A stretch of 64,000 nucleotides of DNA from Blautia faecicola. Its GTDB lineage: Bacteria > Bacillota > Clostridia > Lachnospirales > Lachnospiraceae. The notes below the pieces were generated by a model. It was not told the DNA's origin, searched no databases, and saw nothing but the letters and a program-made list of their open reading frames with translations. The translations under genes were made by a program, and so were the position numbers. Where the stretch lies: positions 2,513,501 through 2,577,500 of the forward strand of contig NZ_SDKC01000001.1 in the NCBI RefSeq assembly GCF_004123145.1, read 5' to 3'. Below, one piece after another: positions 8,902 to 17,620 of the stretch (position 1 is the stretch's first letter; each line of letters opens with the position of its first letter).

Positions 8902-9844
8902 CTATCTTCCTCCACAGTTCATTCAGCATTTCTTCCACTGCTTCTTCAACTCGTTCATCCGCATCTTCTCTCAATGCCAAAGCCAATGAAAGTTCATCTA
9001 CAGCATTTCGCATAGACAATTTTCGTGGATTGTATCTCCACATCTCTACGGCCACTTGCACCTGCGAATTCTGCAAGCTATTGGTCATAACATCTTTCCA
9101 TTGAGAGATTCTTTCTGCTGCGTAACATCTGACATTCGGTGCATTCAGCATGGAATACTCTGCCAATGCCGAATATCCGCTTTCCAGCAGGTCTGTTCCC
9201 ACCAATTCTTTCGGAATATAAACCGTTCGTTTTACTGGATTCAGCAGGGTATCTCCTGTTTTTTGGAAAAGCATTTTCGGAGAATCCTCAGAGTACAGAA
9301 TCCGCTGCACACCTGCTTTCCTGATATGCAGCAATCCCATTTCTTCAAGTTGTCTCGATGCCCTTGATATAGAAGTAGGTGTCAGTTCCAAGTCTTTCGC
9401 AGCCTGACTTGTAGACAGTTCCTGTGCGCCTCCATAAATGAAATGCAGTAGAAGCATCTGCGCCGATGGAAGTATTTCTTCCCGTGGCTTCTTTTCAGCA
9501 TTGCATCGTTCCTGCAAATACAGTGCCATGAAAGGCAAATAAATCTGCCTTCCTTCTACGATGAAAGGAATTTTTTCACGAATCAAATATTCTTTCTGAC
9601 GAAAGCTAAGTTCATTTAGCACCAGCACAACTGGCAAATTCTCATTTTTTTGTATCCGAGCAATCTGCTTTTTCAGCACTTCGACCTGCTCTAATTCTGT
9701 CTTCGGATAAAGGAAAATCACCCCTTGTCCATTCATAGACACCCTCTGCAAGCGATACCTTGTGACTATAAAATTGGGCAAATGCTCAAACTTACCATTC
9801 ATATAGACAACTTCAATTCCGAGGACTTTATTGAGATACTCCAT
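8885..9844 (-). CDS. Winged-helix regulator of an AbiE-like operon
   Basis: A 319-residue protein. Residues 1-130 form a mixed alpha/beta domain (VIFLYPKTELEQVEVLKK). About 130-180 form a MarR/ArsR-like winged helix (LSTSQAAKDLELTPTSISRASRQLEEMGLL). The C-terminal part (AERISQWKDVM, then RKLSMRNAVDELSLALALR) is typical of AbiEi-like partners of nucleotidyltransferase toxins. It overlaps the interrupted nucleotidyltransferase gene. Its own promoter carries repeated GAGTTAAG half-sites, consistent with autoregulation. Intact, whereas its partner is broken. Confidence 0.8.
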   Translation of the reverse strand: MEYLNKVLGIEVVYMNGKFEHLPNFIVTRYRLQRVSMNGQGVIFLYPKTELEQVEVLKKQIARIQKNENLPVVLVLNELSFRQKEYLIREKIPFIVEGRQIYLPFMALYLQERCNAEKKPREEILPSAQMLLLHFIYGGAQELSTSQAAKDLELTPTSISRASRQLEEMGLLHIRKAGVQRILYSEDSPKMLFQKTGDTLLNPVKRTVYIPKELVGTDLLESGYSALAEYSMLNAPNVRCYAAERISQWKDVMTNSLQNSQVQVAVEMWRYNPRKLSMRNAVDELSLALALREDADERVEEAVEEMLNELWRKIDGYRN

Positions 9845-9860
9845 GCGTTCGCCTCCAGTC

Positions 9861-9920
9861 TTAACTCTTTTTCTGTATTATAACTCTTTTTGAGTTAAGA
9901 TGCAATATTTGAGTTAAGAA
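9861..9920 (-). promoter_or_regulatory. Promoter and operator of the AbiE-like operon
   Basis: On the minus strand TTGCAT (9900-9905), a 17-bp spacer and TATAAT (9877-9882) form a near-consensus promoter. CTTAACTC/GAGTTAAG half-sites occur at about 9860, 9892 and 9911, and AACTC-TTTTT-GAGTT is an inverted pair inside the spacer. The same arrangement, with the same -35 and -10, lies before the macrodomain gene at 12295-12323. Confidence 0.7.
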
Positions 9921-10043
9921 CAGTTGAAAATCAACATTATTAAAAATTATTTTCACAAAAAAAGCCCGCTGCAACATGAGCATTACACCCACACTGCACC
10001 GGACATTCCATCATCAACTGCTCTGTCTATTTTCTTCTTCCTG

Positions 10044-10217
10044 CTACACTTCCTGCTCATGTAGCTTCTCTTTCTTCTGCTCGTCCTCTTTCAAGATTTC
10101 CTGCACAATCTTCTGTGCTTCAGGCCTATCCTGCATACAAGACAGTTCGATCAGCAAATCACTCATGATCACTCTATCATGGGCACAGCCAATGATAAGT
10201 CCTATGACACACCCCAT
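10044..10217 (-). CDS. Small hypothetical protein, possibly a remnant
   Basis: A 57-residue frame with an N-terminal hydrophobic stretch (MGCVIGLIIGC) and a charged helical tail (DRPEAQKIVQEILKEDEQKK). The peptide-like composition of the tail suggests it is or was coding. The frame extends upstream past a TAA into further hydrophobic codons, so the original gene may have been longer. There is no good ribosome site. Family not recognised. Confidence 0.35.
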   Translation of the reverse strand: MGCVIGLIIGCAHDRVIMSDLLIELSCMQDRPEAQKIVQEILKEDEQKKEKLHEQEV

Positions 10218-10394
10218 GATAACTTAGAGGATGACACCCATCAAGATATCCACCAAGTTAGCCACCAAGATTCTACGCTGTCAGCAGTTATATTGCGCCT
10301 AACACCCCATTTCCAACTCGTCCAAAAGCGAATCTTGCGGAAGCGAGGCAAACACACCATTCTCGACCGCACAGCGTAAAGAGTCTGTATTTCT

Positions 10395-11054
10395 TTACTT
10401 GTGCTTGCCGCCTCCACGCTTTTTGTAGTCCTCGTCTATACGCTTTTTCCAGTCTGCGCTCAGCGGGGCACTGCACCGGACGGAGCTGATTGCTTCGCTG
10501 ACCACCTCATAATTCAACGCAGTTCCTTCACTGTCGCACTGATAGTTGACTGCACGATCTGCACCGATTCCGAAATGGCTTGCGGTCTCTACCGCATCAA
10601 TATTGGCACCAAGGAACAAAAACTCCCATCCGTATTTTGCTTTCTGCCGCTCGATCATCTGCTTCACTTTTTCGCTGCTGTACCGACGGCTGGCATTTTC
10701 CATTCCGTCCGTAGTGATTACAAACATGGTGTGTTCCGGCACATCCTCCGGTCTTGCGTACTTATGAACATTTCCAATGTGATGGATCGCACCGCCGATC
10801 GCATCTAAGAGTGCCGTGCATCCGCGAACCGTGTAATCACGGTCAGTCATCGGTCGGATGTCCCTTACATTTACACGGTCGTGCAGGACTTCGCTCACAT
10901 TGTCAAACAGCACTGTTGAGATCAGTGCTTCGCCCTCTGCTTTTTTCTGCTGCTCAATCATGGAATTGAATCCGCCGATGGTATCCCTTTCCAGTCCGCT
11001 CATGGAACCGCTGCGGTCTAAGATAAAAACGATCTCTGTTAAATTCTTTCTCAT
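10395..11054 (-). CDS. VWA-domain protein, partner of the macrodomain protein
   Basis: A 219-residue von Willebrand A-domain protein. The metal-ion-dependent adhesion site is complete: D13-x-S15-x-S17 in FILDRSGSMSG, a Thr in VRGCTALLDA and an Asp in FVITTDGMEN. No signal peptide or membrane segment is seen, so it is probably cytosolic. ATG 11054 follows GGGAGG 7 nt upstream; an upstream in-frame start would read through the palindromic insert and is unlikely. It lies downstream of the macrodomain gene on the same strand and is probably cotranscribed. The family is common in Firmicutes but of unknown function. Confidence 0.85.
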   Translation of the reverse strand: MRKNLTEIVFILDRSGSMSGLERDTIGGFNSMIEQQKKAEGEALISTVLFDNVSEVLHDRVNVRDIRPMTDRDYTVRGCTALLDAIGGAIHHIGNVHKYARPEDVPEHTMFVITTDGMENASRRYSSEKVKQMIERQKAKYGWEFLFLGANIDAVETASHFGIGADRAVNYQCDSEGTALNYEVVSEAISSVRCSAPLSADWKKRIDEDYKKRGGGKHK

Positions 11055-11072
11055 ATGCTTGTCCTCCCAAAA

Positions 11073-11150
11073 TCTCGCCCTTGCGGGCTCGCTGTCGCGG
11101 TATTCGCCAAGGTTTCGAGCAAGCTCGAACTTTGGTTCATTACACGCGCA
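11073..11150. repeat. 78-bp palindromic REP-like insertion
   Basis: Present between CCTCCCAAAA and TATGGCTGCTCGG here but absent (replaced by GA) in the decayed copy at about 7597. It is GC-rich and contains two hairpins: on the minus strand GCCC-GCAA-GGGC and TTCGAG-CTTG-CTCGAA. It lies just upstream of the VWA ribosome site and downstream of the macrodomain stop. It resembles dispersed intergenic palindromic elements; copy number elsewhere is unknown. Confidence 0.65.
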
Positions 11151-11238
11151 TATGGCTGCTCGGTTTCGTATCTTACAGCCATAGTATAGCGATTTTCTTT
11201 CGTGGAGTGGTCGCATGGAAAGCGACATTTCTTTGTCC

Positions 11239-12255
11239 TTATGCTCCGATCAGGCTCTGGTCAAAAGCAAACAGTGCCTCGTTGATTTCATACACATTGT
11301 AGTTTCCCCGTTCGACAAAATATTCTACAATGATATCGAATTTGCTCGAACGGGAAAGGGTAAACCCTGCCTTGCCGAGCATCTCCTGCATCTGGGCAAG
11401 CGGCAGTTCCAAAGCCAGGGCAAATGCCAGCACCGTAGGTTTGGATGGCTTATAGAATTTATCCGAACGGATCTTCGAGAAGAGTTTCCGGTCAATGTTT
11501 GCCTTCTTGTAACACTGAGTATCCGTCATGCCGCTTTCGTCAATCTTCCGCAGCAGCATTTCCGAAAAGCTCTCATCCATCTGCCCCAGTGCCTCTTCCA
11601 GAGATTGACTGCTGCAAGATTTACAGATTGCTTCGGGCGGCAGCGGAACAGATGCAGCTTCAAAACAGGATTCCTCTGACAATGCTTCGAGCCGCCGTCT
11701 CTGTTCTGACCGGCTGTCAGTATGTTCATCCACATACCGGTCATCTATGTACGCCGCGATATCGGCAAACAGTTTTCCGCTAATCTGATATGTTTTTCGG
11801 TCAAAGACAACGATGTAGACCATTATCTCATTTTCCAGCAGGAACGTACTGATGGTATCGACTGCGACCTTCAGAGCCTGGTCTTTTGGATAGCCGTAAA
11901 CACCGGAGGAAATCAGCGGAAAGGCCACCGACTGACAGCTATTTTCTTTCGCCAGTTTCAAAGATGTCCGATAACAGGATTCCAGAAGTTCCTGCTCCCG
12001 ATGCTTGCCATCCCGCCAGCGCGGGCCGACTGCATGGATCACATATTTGCAGGGTAAACGGTACCCCTTTGTGATTTTTGCACTTCCGGTCTCGCAGCCA
12101 TATAGCGTACTGCACTCTGCAAGCAGCTCCGGTCCGGCGGCACGATGAATACAGCCGTCCACACCGCCGCCGCCCAAAAGAGAAGTGTTGGCAGCATTGA
12201 CGATTGCGTCAACGCTCATTTTTGTAATATCGTTTCTGATAATCTGTAATGGCAT
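11239..12255 (-). CDS. Macrodomain protein with C-terminal HTH-like domain
   Basis: A 338-residue protein. Residues 1-165 form a macrodomain ([43 protein letters not shown]), a fold that binds or removes ADP-ribose. A charged linker ([19 protein letters not shown]) and a C-terminal region ([19 protein letters not shown], then [19 protein letters not shown]) resembling an XRE-type helix-turn-helix follow. The start is taken at the second ATG (12255), where GGGGG lies about 10 nt upstream; ATG 12270 is the alternative. It precedes the VWA gene. Function of the pair is unknown; stress or mobile-element defence is a guess from the fold. Confidence 0.85.
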   Translation of the reverse strand: MPLQIIRNDITKMSVDAIVNAANTSLLGGGGVDGCIHRAAGPELLAECSTLYGCETGSAKITKGYRLPCKYVIHAVGPRWRDGKHREQELLESCYRTSLKLAKENSCQSVAFPLISSGVYGYPKDQALKVAVDTISTFLLENEIMVYIVVFDRKTYQISGKLFADIAAYIDDRYVDEHTDSRSEQRRRLEALSEESCFEAASVPLPPEAICKSCSSQSLEEALGQMDESFSEMLLRKIDESGMTDTQCYKKANIDRKLFSKIRSDKFYKPSKPTVLAFALALELPLAQMQEMLGKAGFTLSRSSKFDIIVEYFVERGNYNVYEINEALFAFDQSLIGA

Positions 12256-12294
12256 GAAGCATACCCCCATTCGTCAATTTAACTTTCTATCTGT

Positions 12295-12323
12295 ATTATA
12301 GCTTCTTTTGTGTTAAGATGCAA
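12295..12323 (-). promoter_or_regulatory. Promoter of the macrodomain/VWA operon
   Basis: Minus-strand TTGCAT (12318-12323), a 17-bp spacer and TATAAT (12295-12300) lie 40 bp upstream of the start. The spacer and flanks carry GTTAAG and CAAGTTAA, matching the AbiE-like promoter at 9877-9905. Confidence 0.75.
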
Positions 12324-12380
12324 AATTCAAGTTAATACCGATAAGTCCCTGCTATCAAGACTAACTCTTTGTGCCTATCG

Positions 12381-12544
12381 TTGAAATAAACTCTCCTTAT
12401 GGGTATAATATAAGGAAACCCAAAAGCTGGTTAAAAAGTGTCAGTTCCTTTTCCAATGGAATCGGCGGAACTCTGTTTTTCGGAATCTCTGATGACCGGA
12501 AACCTATCGGCTTGTCCGATGTTCAAAAAGATTCATCATTTTAA
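12381..12544 (+). pseudogene. Remnant of an AlbA-type gene with its promoter
   Basis: TTGAAA-17 bp-TATAAT (12381-12409) corresponds to the promoter at 6138. Codons from 12413 follow (RKPKSWLKSV, then NGIGGTLFFGISDD, GLSDVQKD) and run into TAA at 12542. The leader, ribosome site and first codons are missing. The 3' break occurs at the same VQKD position where the copy at 6203 has its first internal deletion. Confidence 0.8.
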
Positions 12545-12561
12545 CATCAAACACATGTCGT

Positions 12562-12750
12562 TCATATATATGTGGAGTATAATCCAAATATGTGTGTTTG
12601 ATGATATCGCAAATTATTTATATCTGGTCTGAAAAAAGCATTTTCAGGAATATACAAAGATTTATTATTATACTGTTTTAGATAATCACTCTCCACTTCT
12701 GGATGAACAACTACTTTAAGGTTATCATCAACAGTGAACATTCCTTTATC
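12562..12750 (-). pseudogene. C-terminal remnant of an HNH endonuclease
   Basis: About 62 codons in the same frame as, and immediately after, the cupin stop codon. The peptide (DKGMFTVDDN, VVVHPEVESDYLK, FFRPDINNLRYHQTHIF) fits the C-terminal end of the HNH_2-type nuclease family. The catalytic HNH part is missing. An ATG at 12741 could start a 59-residue peptide, but no ribosome site is seen. Confidence 0.6.
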
Positions 12751-13521
12751 CTATTTCAGTTTTCCATATTGCTCATCATCTAAAGCTTCCAGCCATTCAT
12801 TGCTGCCATTCTCGCCGGGAACCTCAATGGCAAGATGGCTAAACCATGAATCCGGTGCTGCTCCATGCCAGTGCTTTACACCGGCAGGAATATTGATGCA
12901 GTCACCCGGCTTCATGAGAGTTGCATCCTTGCCCCATTCCTGATAATATCCCCGTCCGGCTACACAGACTAAAATCTGTCCGCCGCCATTGTCCGCATGA
13001 TGGATATGCCAATTGTTACGGCAGCCCGGCTCAAATGTTACATTATAGATTCCCACCTGATCGATTGAAACTGGTGCAAGATAGCTTTGTCCGACAAAAT
13101 ACTGAGCAAAAGCATCGTTTGGCTCACCAATTGGAAATATCATTTGCGCAGCATGGGCGGACCTCGCATCCTCAGCCGAAGTTCCCTTTGCAGATAATTC
13201 GTCCGTCCATACTTCCTTTGCCATATGAAACACAGCCCAGCCCTTTGGCCATCCTGCATAAAATGCCACATGGGTGATTACCGCAGCGATCTCTTTTCTT
13301 GTCACTCCGTGATTTTTTGCATTTTCCAGATGATATTTGAGTGAGGAATCCGTCACACCCGAAGACATCAGTGCAACCACTGTAATGATGCTCCTCGTCT
13401 TTAAATCAATATCCTCATTATTCCAATTCTCGCCAAAGAGCACATCGTCATTAAAATGTGCAAATTCTGGTGCAAATCCGGAAAGTGCATCCCTACCTGC
13501 TGTCTGTACTATTTTTCCCAT
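12751..13521 (-). CDS. Carboxymuconolactone decarboxylase-cupin fusion protein
   Basis: Residues 1-125 match the CMD/AhpD-like fold (DLKTRSIITVVALMSSG, EIAAVITHVAFYAGWPK); the redox CxxC of AhpD is absent. Residues 150-256 form a cupin with metal-binding histidines (NWHIHHADNGGGQILVCVAG, then NIPAGVKHWHGA). Such fusions often travel with aldo/keto reductases and flavodoxins and are thought to act on small carbonyl or quinone-like substrates; the substrate is unknown. ATG 13521 (AAAGGAG 10 nt upstream) is chosen; a TTG at 13527 is possible. It lies 18 bp downstream of the reductase gene, same strand. Confidence 0.88.
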   Translation of the reverse strand: MGKIVQTAGRDALSGFAPEFAHFNDDVLFGENWNNEDIDLKTRSIITVVALMSSGVTDSSLKYHLENAKNHGVTRKEIAAVITHVAFYAGWPKGWAVFHMAKEVWTDELSAKGTSAEDARSAHAAQMIFPIGEPNDAFAQYFVGQSYLAPVSIDQVGIYNVTFEPGCRNNWHIHHADNGGGQILVCVAGRGYYQEWGKDATLMKPGDCINIPAGVKHWHGAAPDSWFSHLAIEVPGENGSNEWLEALDDEQYGKLK

Positions 13522-13539
13522 AATCAAAAATCTCCTTTT

Positions 13540-14550
13540 CTACACTACATTTCCTGCTTTTTGTTTCCCATTCTGCGCCATGACACCAACCAGCGCATGT
13601 GGAACATACATCTCCTCCAGATAGGAAATTTCATCCGCTGTCAATTCCAAATCTACAGCTTTTGCCGCCCCGTCTGCATGAGAAAATTTTGTTGCTCCCA
13701 CCACTGGAGAAGTAACCTTTGTCAATAGCCACGCCAACGAAATTTCCGTCATGGAAACATTCCTCTTATCCGCAAGCTCTGCTACTCTGGCAATGATTCG
13801 TGCATCCGCTTCTGCTGTGGCATCATACTTAAATTTTGCATATGCGTCTTCTTCCAGACGCTTTGATGTCTCACCCGGACGCTTTGAGAGTCTGCCGCCT
13901 GCAAGTGAACTGTATGGCGTCATTGCAATATTTTCCGAATAGCAGAACGGTGCCATTTCCCGTTCTTCTTCTCTTGCAATCAGATTATAATGCCCCTGAA
14001 TCGAAATAAACTCTGTCATTGCGTTTTCTCTTGCATAGTAATTTGCCTTGGCAAGCTGCCATGCAAAGCAGTTGGATATACCGATATATCTGGCTTTGCC
14101 AGCCTTCACAACCCTATTAAGTCCATCCATGATTTCCTCCATAGGGGTATGATAATCCCACATATGATAGATATAAAGATCCACATAGTCCATACCGAGA
14201 TTGCTAAGACTCTGATTCAGGTAATTTTCTATATGTTTCTGTCCGCTCATGCCGCCGTCAATTTCTTCCTGCGTTCTCGGTGTGAATTTCGTTGCAATCA
14301 CATAATCATCACGCTTTGCAAAATCACGAAGTGCTTTTCCGACATACTGCTCGCTTGTACCATTCTGATATGCGATTGCCGTATCATAAAAATTGATACC
14401 AAGGTCAAGTCCATGTTTAATGATTTCTCTCGTCTGCGCCTCATCTAATGTCCAGCTGTGCTGTCCGATAGACGCATTTCCAAAACCCATACATCCCATG
14501 CAGATGCGGGATACATTTAAATCCGACTTTCCAAGTTTTTCATACTTCAT
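13540..14550 (-). CDS. Aldo/keto reductase
   Basis: A 336-residue NADPH-dependent oxidoreductase of the AKR superfamily. The catalytic tetrad is visible: D in NFYDTA, Y in SEQYVGKAL, K in YVIATKF and H in LYIYHMWD. The cofactor-binding SSLAGGRLS loop and a C-terminal VVGATKFSHAD segment are present. ATG 14550 has GGGAGGTG 5 nt upstream; the upstream in-frame codons are not needed. It begins 17 bp after the truncated flavodoxin fragment, so all three genes probably belonged to one redox operon. Confidence 0.93.
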   Translation of the reverse strand: MKYEKLGKSDLNVSRICMGCMGFGNASIGQHSWTLDEAQTREIIKHGLDLGINFYDTAIAYQNGTSEQYVGKALRDFAKRDDYVIATKFTPRTQEEIDGGMSGQKHIENYLNQSLSNLGMDYVDLYIYHMWDYHTPMEEIMDGLNRVVKAGKARYIGISNCFAWQLAKANYYARENAMTEFISIQGHYNLIAREEEREMAPFCYSENIAMTPYSSLAGGRLSKRPGETSKRLEEDAYAKFKYDATAEADARIIARVAELADKRNVSMTEISLAWLLTKVTSPVVGATKFSHADGAAKAVDLELTADEISYLEEMYVPHALVGVMAQNGKQKAGNVV

Positions 14551-14566
14551 AAAGACACCTCCCGAA

Positions 14567-14822
14567 TTAAAGACTTTCAAGCAGTTTCTTCATCTTATCA
14601 ACATCACTGCTGCTCCTAACAAGATAGCCCTCTTTGATTTCAGCCCCTGACGAAACAGACGCTTTCAATCCATCCACTGTTTTTCCAAACCCACTACCGC
14701 CAGATGTAGCAAACAGTACAATTTTCTTTCCGGTAAAATCATAACTTTCCAGAAAACTGTTGATGATGGTTGGCGCAACATACCACCAGATCGGGAAGTA
14801 AAATGTAGCCAGTTCCCCTCAT
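14567..14822 (-). pseudogene. C-terminal fragment of a flavodoxin
   Basis: An open frame without a start encodes the flavodoxin end: [17 protein letters not shown], then [19 protein letters not shown] and a helical tail to TAA at 14567. The FMN-binding N-terminal P-loop is missing; the sequence breaks near 14822 and unrelated DNA follows. The gene to the right belongs to another unit, so this marks an island boundary or deletion joint. Confidence 0.8.
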
Positions 14823-14878
14823 GCGTTGATTTTACTGGGTTTAACTGTATACAAAACTGTGTTTACTGTTACTATCTT

Positions 14879-15622
14879 TCATTCTTTTCCAAAATAGCTT
14901 TGAAGCATAGGCCACATTATTTTCATATATGACACAAAGCTCAGCTCTACTTGTGCTTCATTAAACCATCCAACCATAAAGCTATTTATCTCTTCAAATA
15001 ATACTTTTGAAAGTTTCTGAATAATAATTGTGTTATCCACTTCTTCAGTATAATCTTTCGCATACATTTTACATATAGAACGCACTCCAAAATAATTATA
15101 TAGCACACCTACCGTTGTTTTTAATGCTTCAATATCTCTTGGAAAATCTGTTCTATTCATCATATTCACTACTAATTGATGTCTTGAGTTTAGGTAATTC
15201 CTAACTGTACTATTACCTATTTCAACATCAACTGTAAATGAAAAATCTTGAGTTTGTATACTATCTGCTCCTAACATTATCATCAATTCAACTTGTGCTG
15301 CATGATATTCTGTATAACCAGACAAAGCCATATATTTCCAAGAATCTTGCTTTGCATACATTTCCGTATCTAAAATATGCGTAAATTCATGAAACACAAT
15401 ATACCTTGGTATTTCCGAACTTTTGCATATCCTTAATATATGTTCATCTGTTTTCGTATTATAGTAAGCTTGGGCGGCTGAAGCGAATCCTGCTGCATCG
15501 CTTTCCTCAACATTAATTTCAAAAAAATCTATCTTATACTGTGGTAATTTCTCAATTTCCATAAACTCAATATATTCTTTTTCATATTCTTTAATTAAAT
15601 TTTTAATTTGTATTTCTGTCAT
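14879..15622 (-). CDS. Putative zinc metallopeptidase-like protein (HExxH)
   Basis: A 247-residue soluble protein with HEFTHILD near residue 76, a classic HExxH zinc-binding helix, and a downstream Glu-containing helix (GYTEYHAAQVELM) that could give the third ligand. No signal peptide or membrane segment is seen. Minus-strand TATACT preceded by TGG gives a likely extended -10 about 40 bp upstream. The family is not recognised; similar proteins occur in mobile elements, but substrate and role are unknown. Confidence 0.75.
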   Translation of the reverse strand: MTEIQIKNLIKEYEKEYIEFMEIEKLPQYKIDFFEINVEESDAAGFASAAQAYYNTKTDEHILRICKSSEIPRYIVFHEFTHILDTEMYAKQDSWKYMALSGYTEYHAAQVELMIMLGADSIQTQDFSFTVDVEIGNSTVRNYLNSRHQLVVNMMNRTDFPRDIEALKTTVGVLYNYFGVRSICKMYAKDYTEEVDNTIIIQKLSKVLFEEINSFMVGWFNEAQVELSFVSYMKIMWPMLQSYFGKE

Positions 15623-15716
15623 ATTGTTTTATACCTCATATCAAAGTTAGCATTTCACTTTTAGTATACCATAAAACAATCCCATTCTCATTCTATATAT
15701 TTTATCCTCAACGATG

Positions 15717-15738
15717 AAAAGATGTGTCTGCACACATC
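15717..15738 (-). terminator. Terminator of the recombinase operon
   Basis: Minus strand: GATGTGT-GCAG-ACACATC followed by TTTT, 25 bp after the tnpC-like stop. Confidence 0.75.
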
Positions 15739-15762
15739 TCTTCCATCTCATTATTTTCAATG

Positions 15763-16146
15763 TTATAAGTTCTTAATAAAATTCAAATCCTGTTTCCGTA
15801 ATGCCTTCTGTAACTTTTCGTTCTTTCTCTTCAGTTCCTTATTTTCTCTGGTTAGAGCTGCTACCTTCTGGTTCAGCAGTTCAATCTGCTTTTCCATCGC
15901 CATGTTCAGGATTTCTCTTCTTGGATCTATCATTCCAGCCTGTTGCTCTACCGCTTGGTTCAATGTATCCCGGACGGTTGGATTTTTATAAAAGAATCCT
16001 CTCGACAATCCAGTTTTCTTCATCAGCTTTGGAACGCTGATACGTTCTTTATTTGCCAGCATATCTTGTATTGCCTGCACTGCCAGTTCAATTTTCTCTT
16101 TACTTTTTCTCTGATTTTCCTCAATCATCTTGTCGTATTTGCTCAT
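15763..16146 (-). CDS. tnpC: TnpC-like transposition accessory protein (DUF6262)
   Basis: A 127-residue helical protein. The N-terminal half holds a helix-turn-helix-like stretch (RISVPKLMKKTGLSRGFFYK) and the C-terminal half a basic coiled coil (NQKVAALTRENKELKRKNEK). This matches the TnpC/DUF6262 proteins that follow the tyrosine recombinases in Tn554-type elements, where TnpC influences orientation and frequency. ATG 16146 is chosen (GGTGAAG upstream); GTG 16155 is possible. It overlaps the end of the upstream recombinase by 26 bp. Confidence 0.8.
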   Translation of the reverse strand: MSKYDKMIEENQRKSKEKIELAVQAIQDMLANKERISVPKLMKKTGLSRGFFYKNPTVRDTLNQAVEQQAGMIDPRREILNMAMEKQIELLNQKVAALTRENKELKRKNEKLQKALRKQDLNFIKNL

Positions 16147-17620
16147 ATTCTTCACCCCATCTTGCCAGACTCATATATATGATGTCACTCATCCTCTGTC
16201 TTACTTCTCTGGTTTCGTCTGCCATTCTTTGATTGCTCATTTTCCGGTAATGCTGTACATTATTCAGTCTTTTATGCCCCAACAGTCTCGCTATCGTCCA
16301 GTCATCCAGATGCATTTCTGTAAGTTTGACGCCATAGTAGTGCCGGAACATGTGCGTTCCAAACCCGAATAATTCGCCATGATCATCTCTCAACTGCTTT
16401 TCCTGTATCATGGACATGACTTTTGTTTTTATAGCCATATACTGCATCGGGCGGTCAGGTTCTTTTTCATTAACAAATATGTATTCTGTATCACCGAACT
16501 TTTCCTGTGTATATTCAATAGAACTCTGTAACAGTTTTGCAAGTTCTTTACTGATCGGTTTTTTATATCTTTTAGTTTTAACTTGATATATTTCAATCAT
16601 ATCTTGGCCATTTTCTCTCGTCAGACAATCTGGTCTCAGTGTAAGGGTATCTGATATCCTAGTTCCAAGCATCTGATGTATCAGAAGACATCTTGCAATC
16701 TGTACATCCATCTGTGTAATTTCCGCATTTAGTCGTTTCATTTCATCATCAGAATACACTCTAAATTCTGCATTTACTTCCGGTGGAATATCCGTATTAA
16801 TAAATAAATGCTCCAATCTTTCATAGCTGTAAATTTTTCCGATTGTCTCTTACTGTCGTCTTAATGAAATTACATAAGAACTATTCGCACTATGGGAAGT
16901 ATCTTTTGTTGACAGATATATCAAAAATTCTTCCAGCACTTCTCTGTCTATTTCGCTGCAGCTTTTTATTTTGGAATACTCTTTTTGGAGATATTCTGAA
17001 AATATCCTCATTATTGTCAGTTCTCCCTGTACAGTTCCTATTGCTTCATACTGTAGATTCATATAAACAGCTTTCTTACATTCTTCCCGGATATCTGGCT
17101 GATATATTTTTCTGAAATCCAGTGTTTTTACATTATAAATTGGATTGGATCTGATTTTAATATCCAGATTTTTTAGTTCCCAGACATCTTTTTCTATCTC
17201 ATCCCGTAAATCTTCTGGCTCTAAAAATTTCAGTACGTTTCTGAAATATAATATCGTCTCTGCTTCGCCATAGCTTACTGTACCATACACACTCTTCTTT
17301 TCTTTTACAATAGTTATTCCCTGTTCTAACATCCAGCCTTTTAAAAGTGATATCCATTTTTCTGGATTTCTATCTCCAAGGCTTTTGATTCTCCGATTTA
17401 TTCTGCTGTTCAAAAACTTTGCAATATGATTATAAGCTGTTCGATCCTGAATCAATGCTCTAAGCGTTCCATTTTTACAGCGATACATAATATAGCCTCG
17501 AAATTCTTCCTTTAATTCTTGCGTTGGAAGCAACGTTAAATCAAATTTTCCATTATCCTTACGTGTCCCTGTTTTTTGTAAATTGGAGAAATCTCTGAAA
17601 TATATAATATCATTTTCCAT
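16121..17620 (-). pseudogene. Third tyrosine recombinase, split by one in-frame TAA
   Basis: Two consecutive frames, 16850-17620 and 16121-16849, are in register and separated only by TAA at 16850-16852 (ISLRRQ, stop, ETIGKIYSY). The joined 499-codon product has the SAM-like N-domain (YGTVSYGEAETILYF) and the catalytic domain with R (QMLGTRISDTL), HxxR (HMFRHYYGV), H (LLGHKRL) and Tyr (VQHYRKM). Without the nonsense codon it would be a TnpB-type recombinase. The 3' fragment alone keeps the catalytic residues and could start at TTG 16816. Confidence 0.8.

Noticed and set aside
10188-10379. Plus-strand frame with repeated His/Gln/Asp (THQDIHQVSHQD)
   Set aside because: It resembles the linker of AlbA-type proteins and may be another remnant, but it has no start signal and no domain; evidence is too thin to list.
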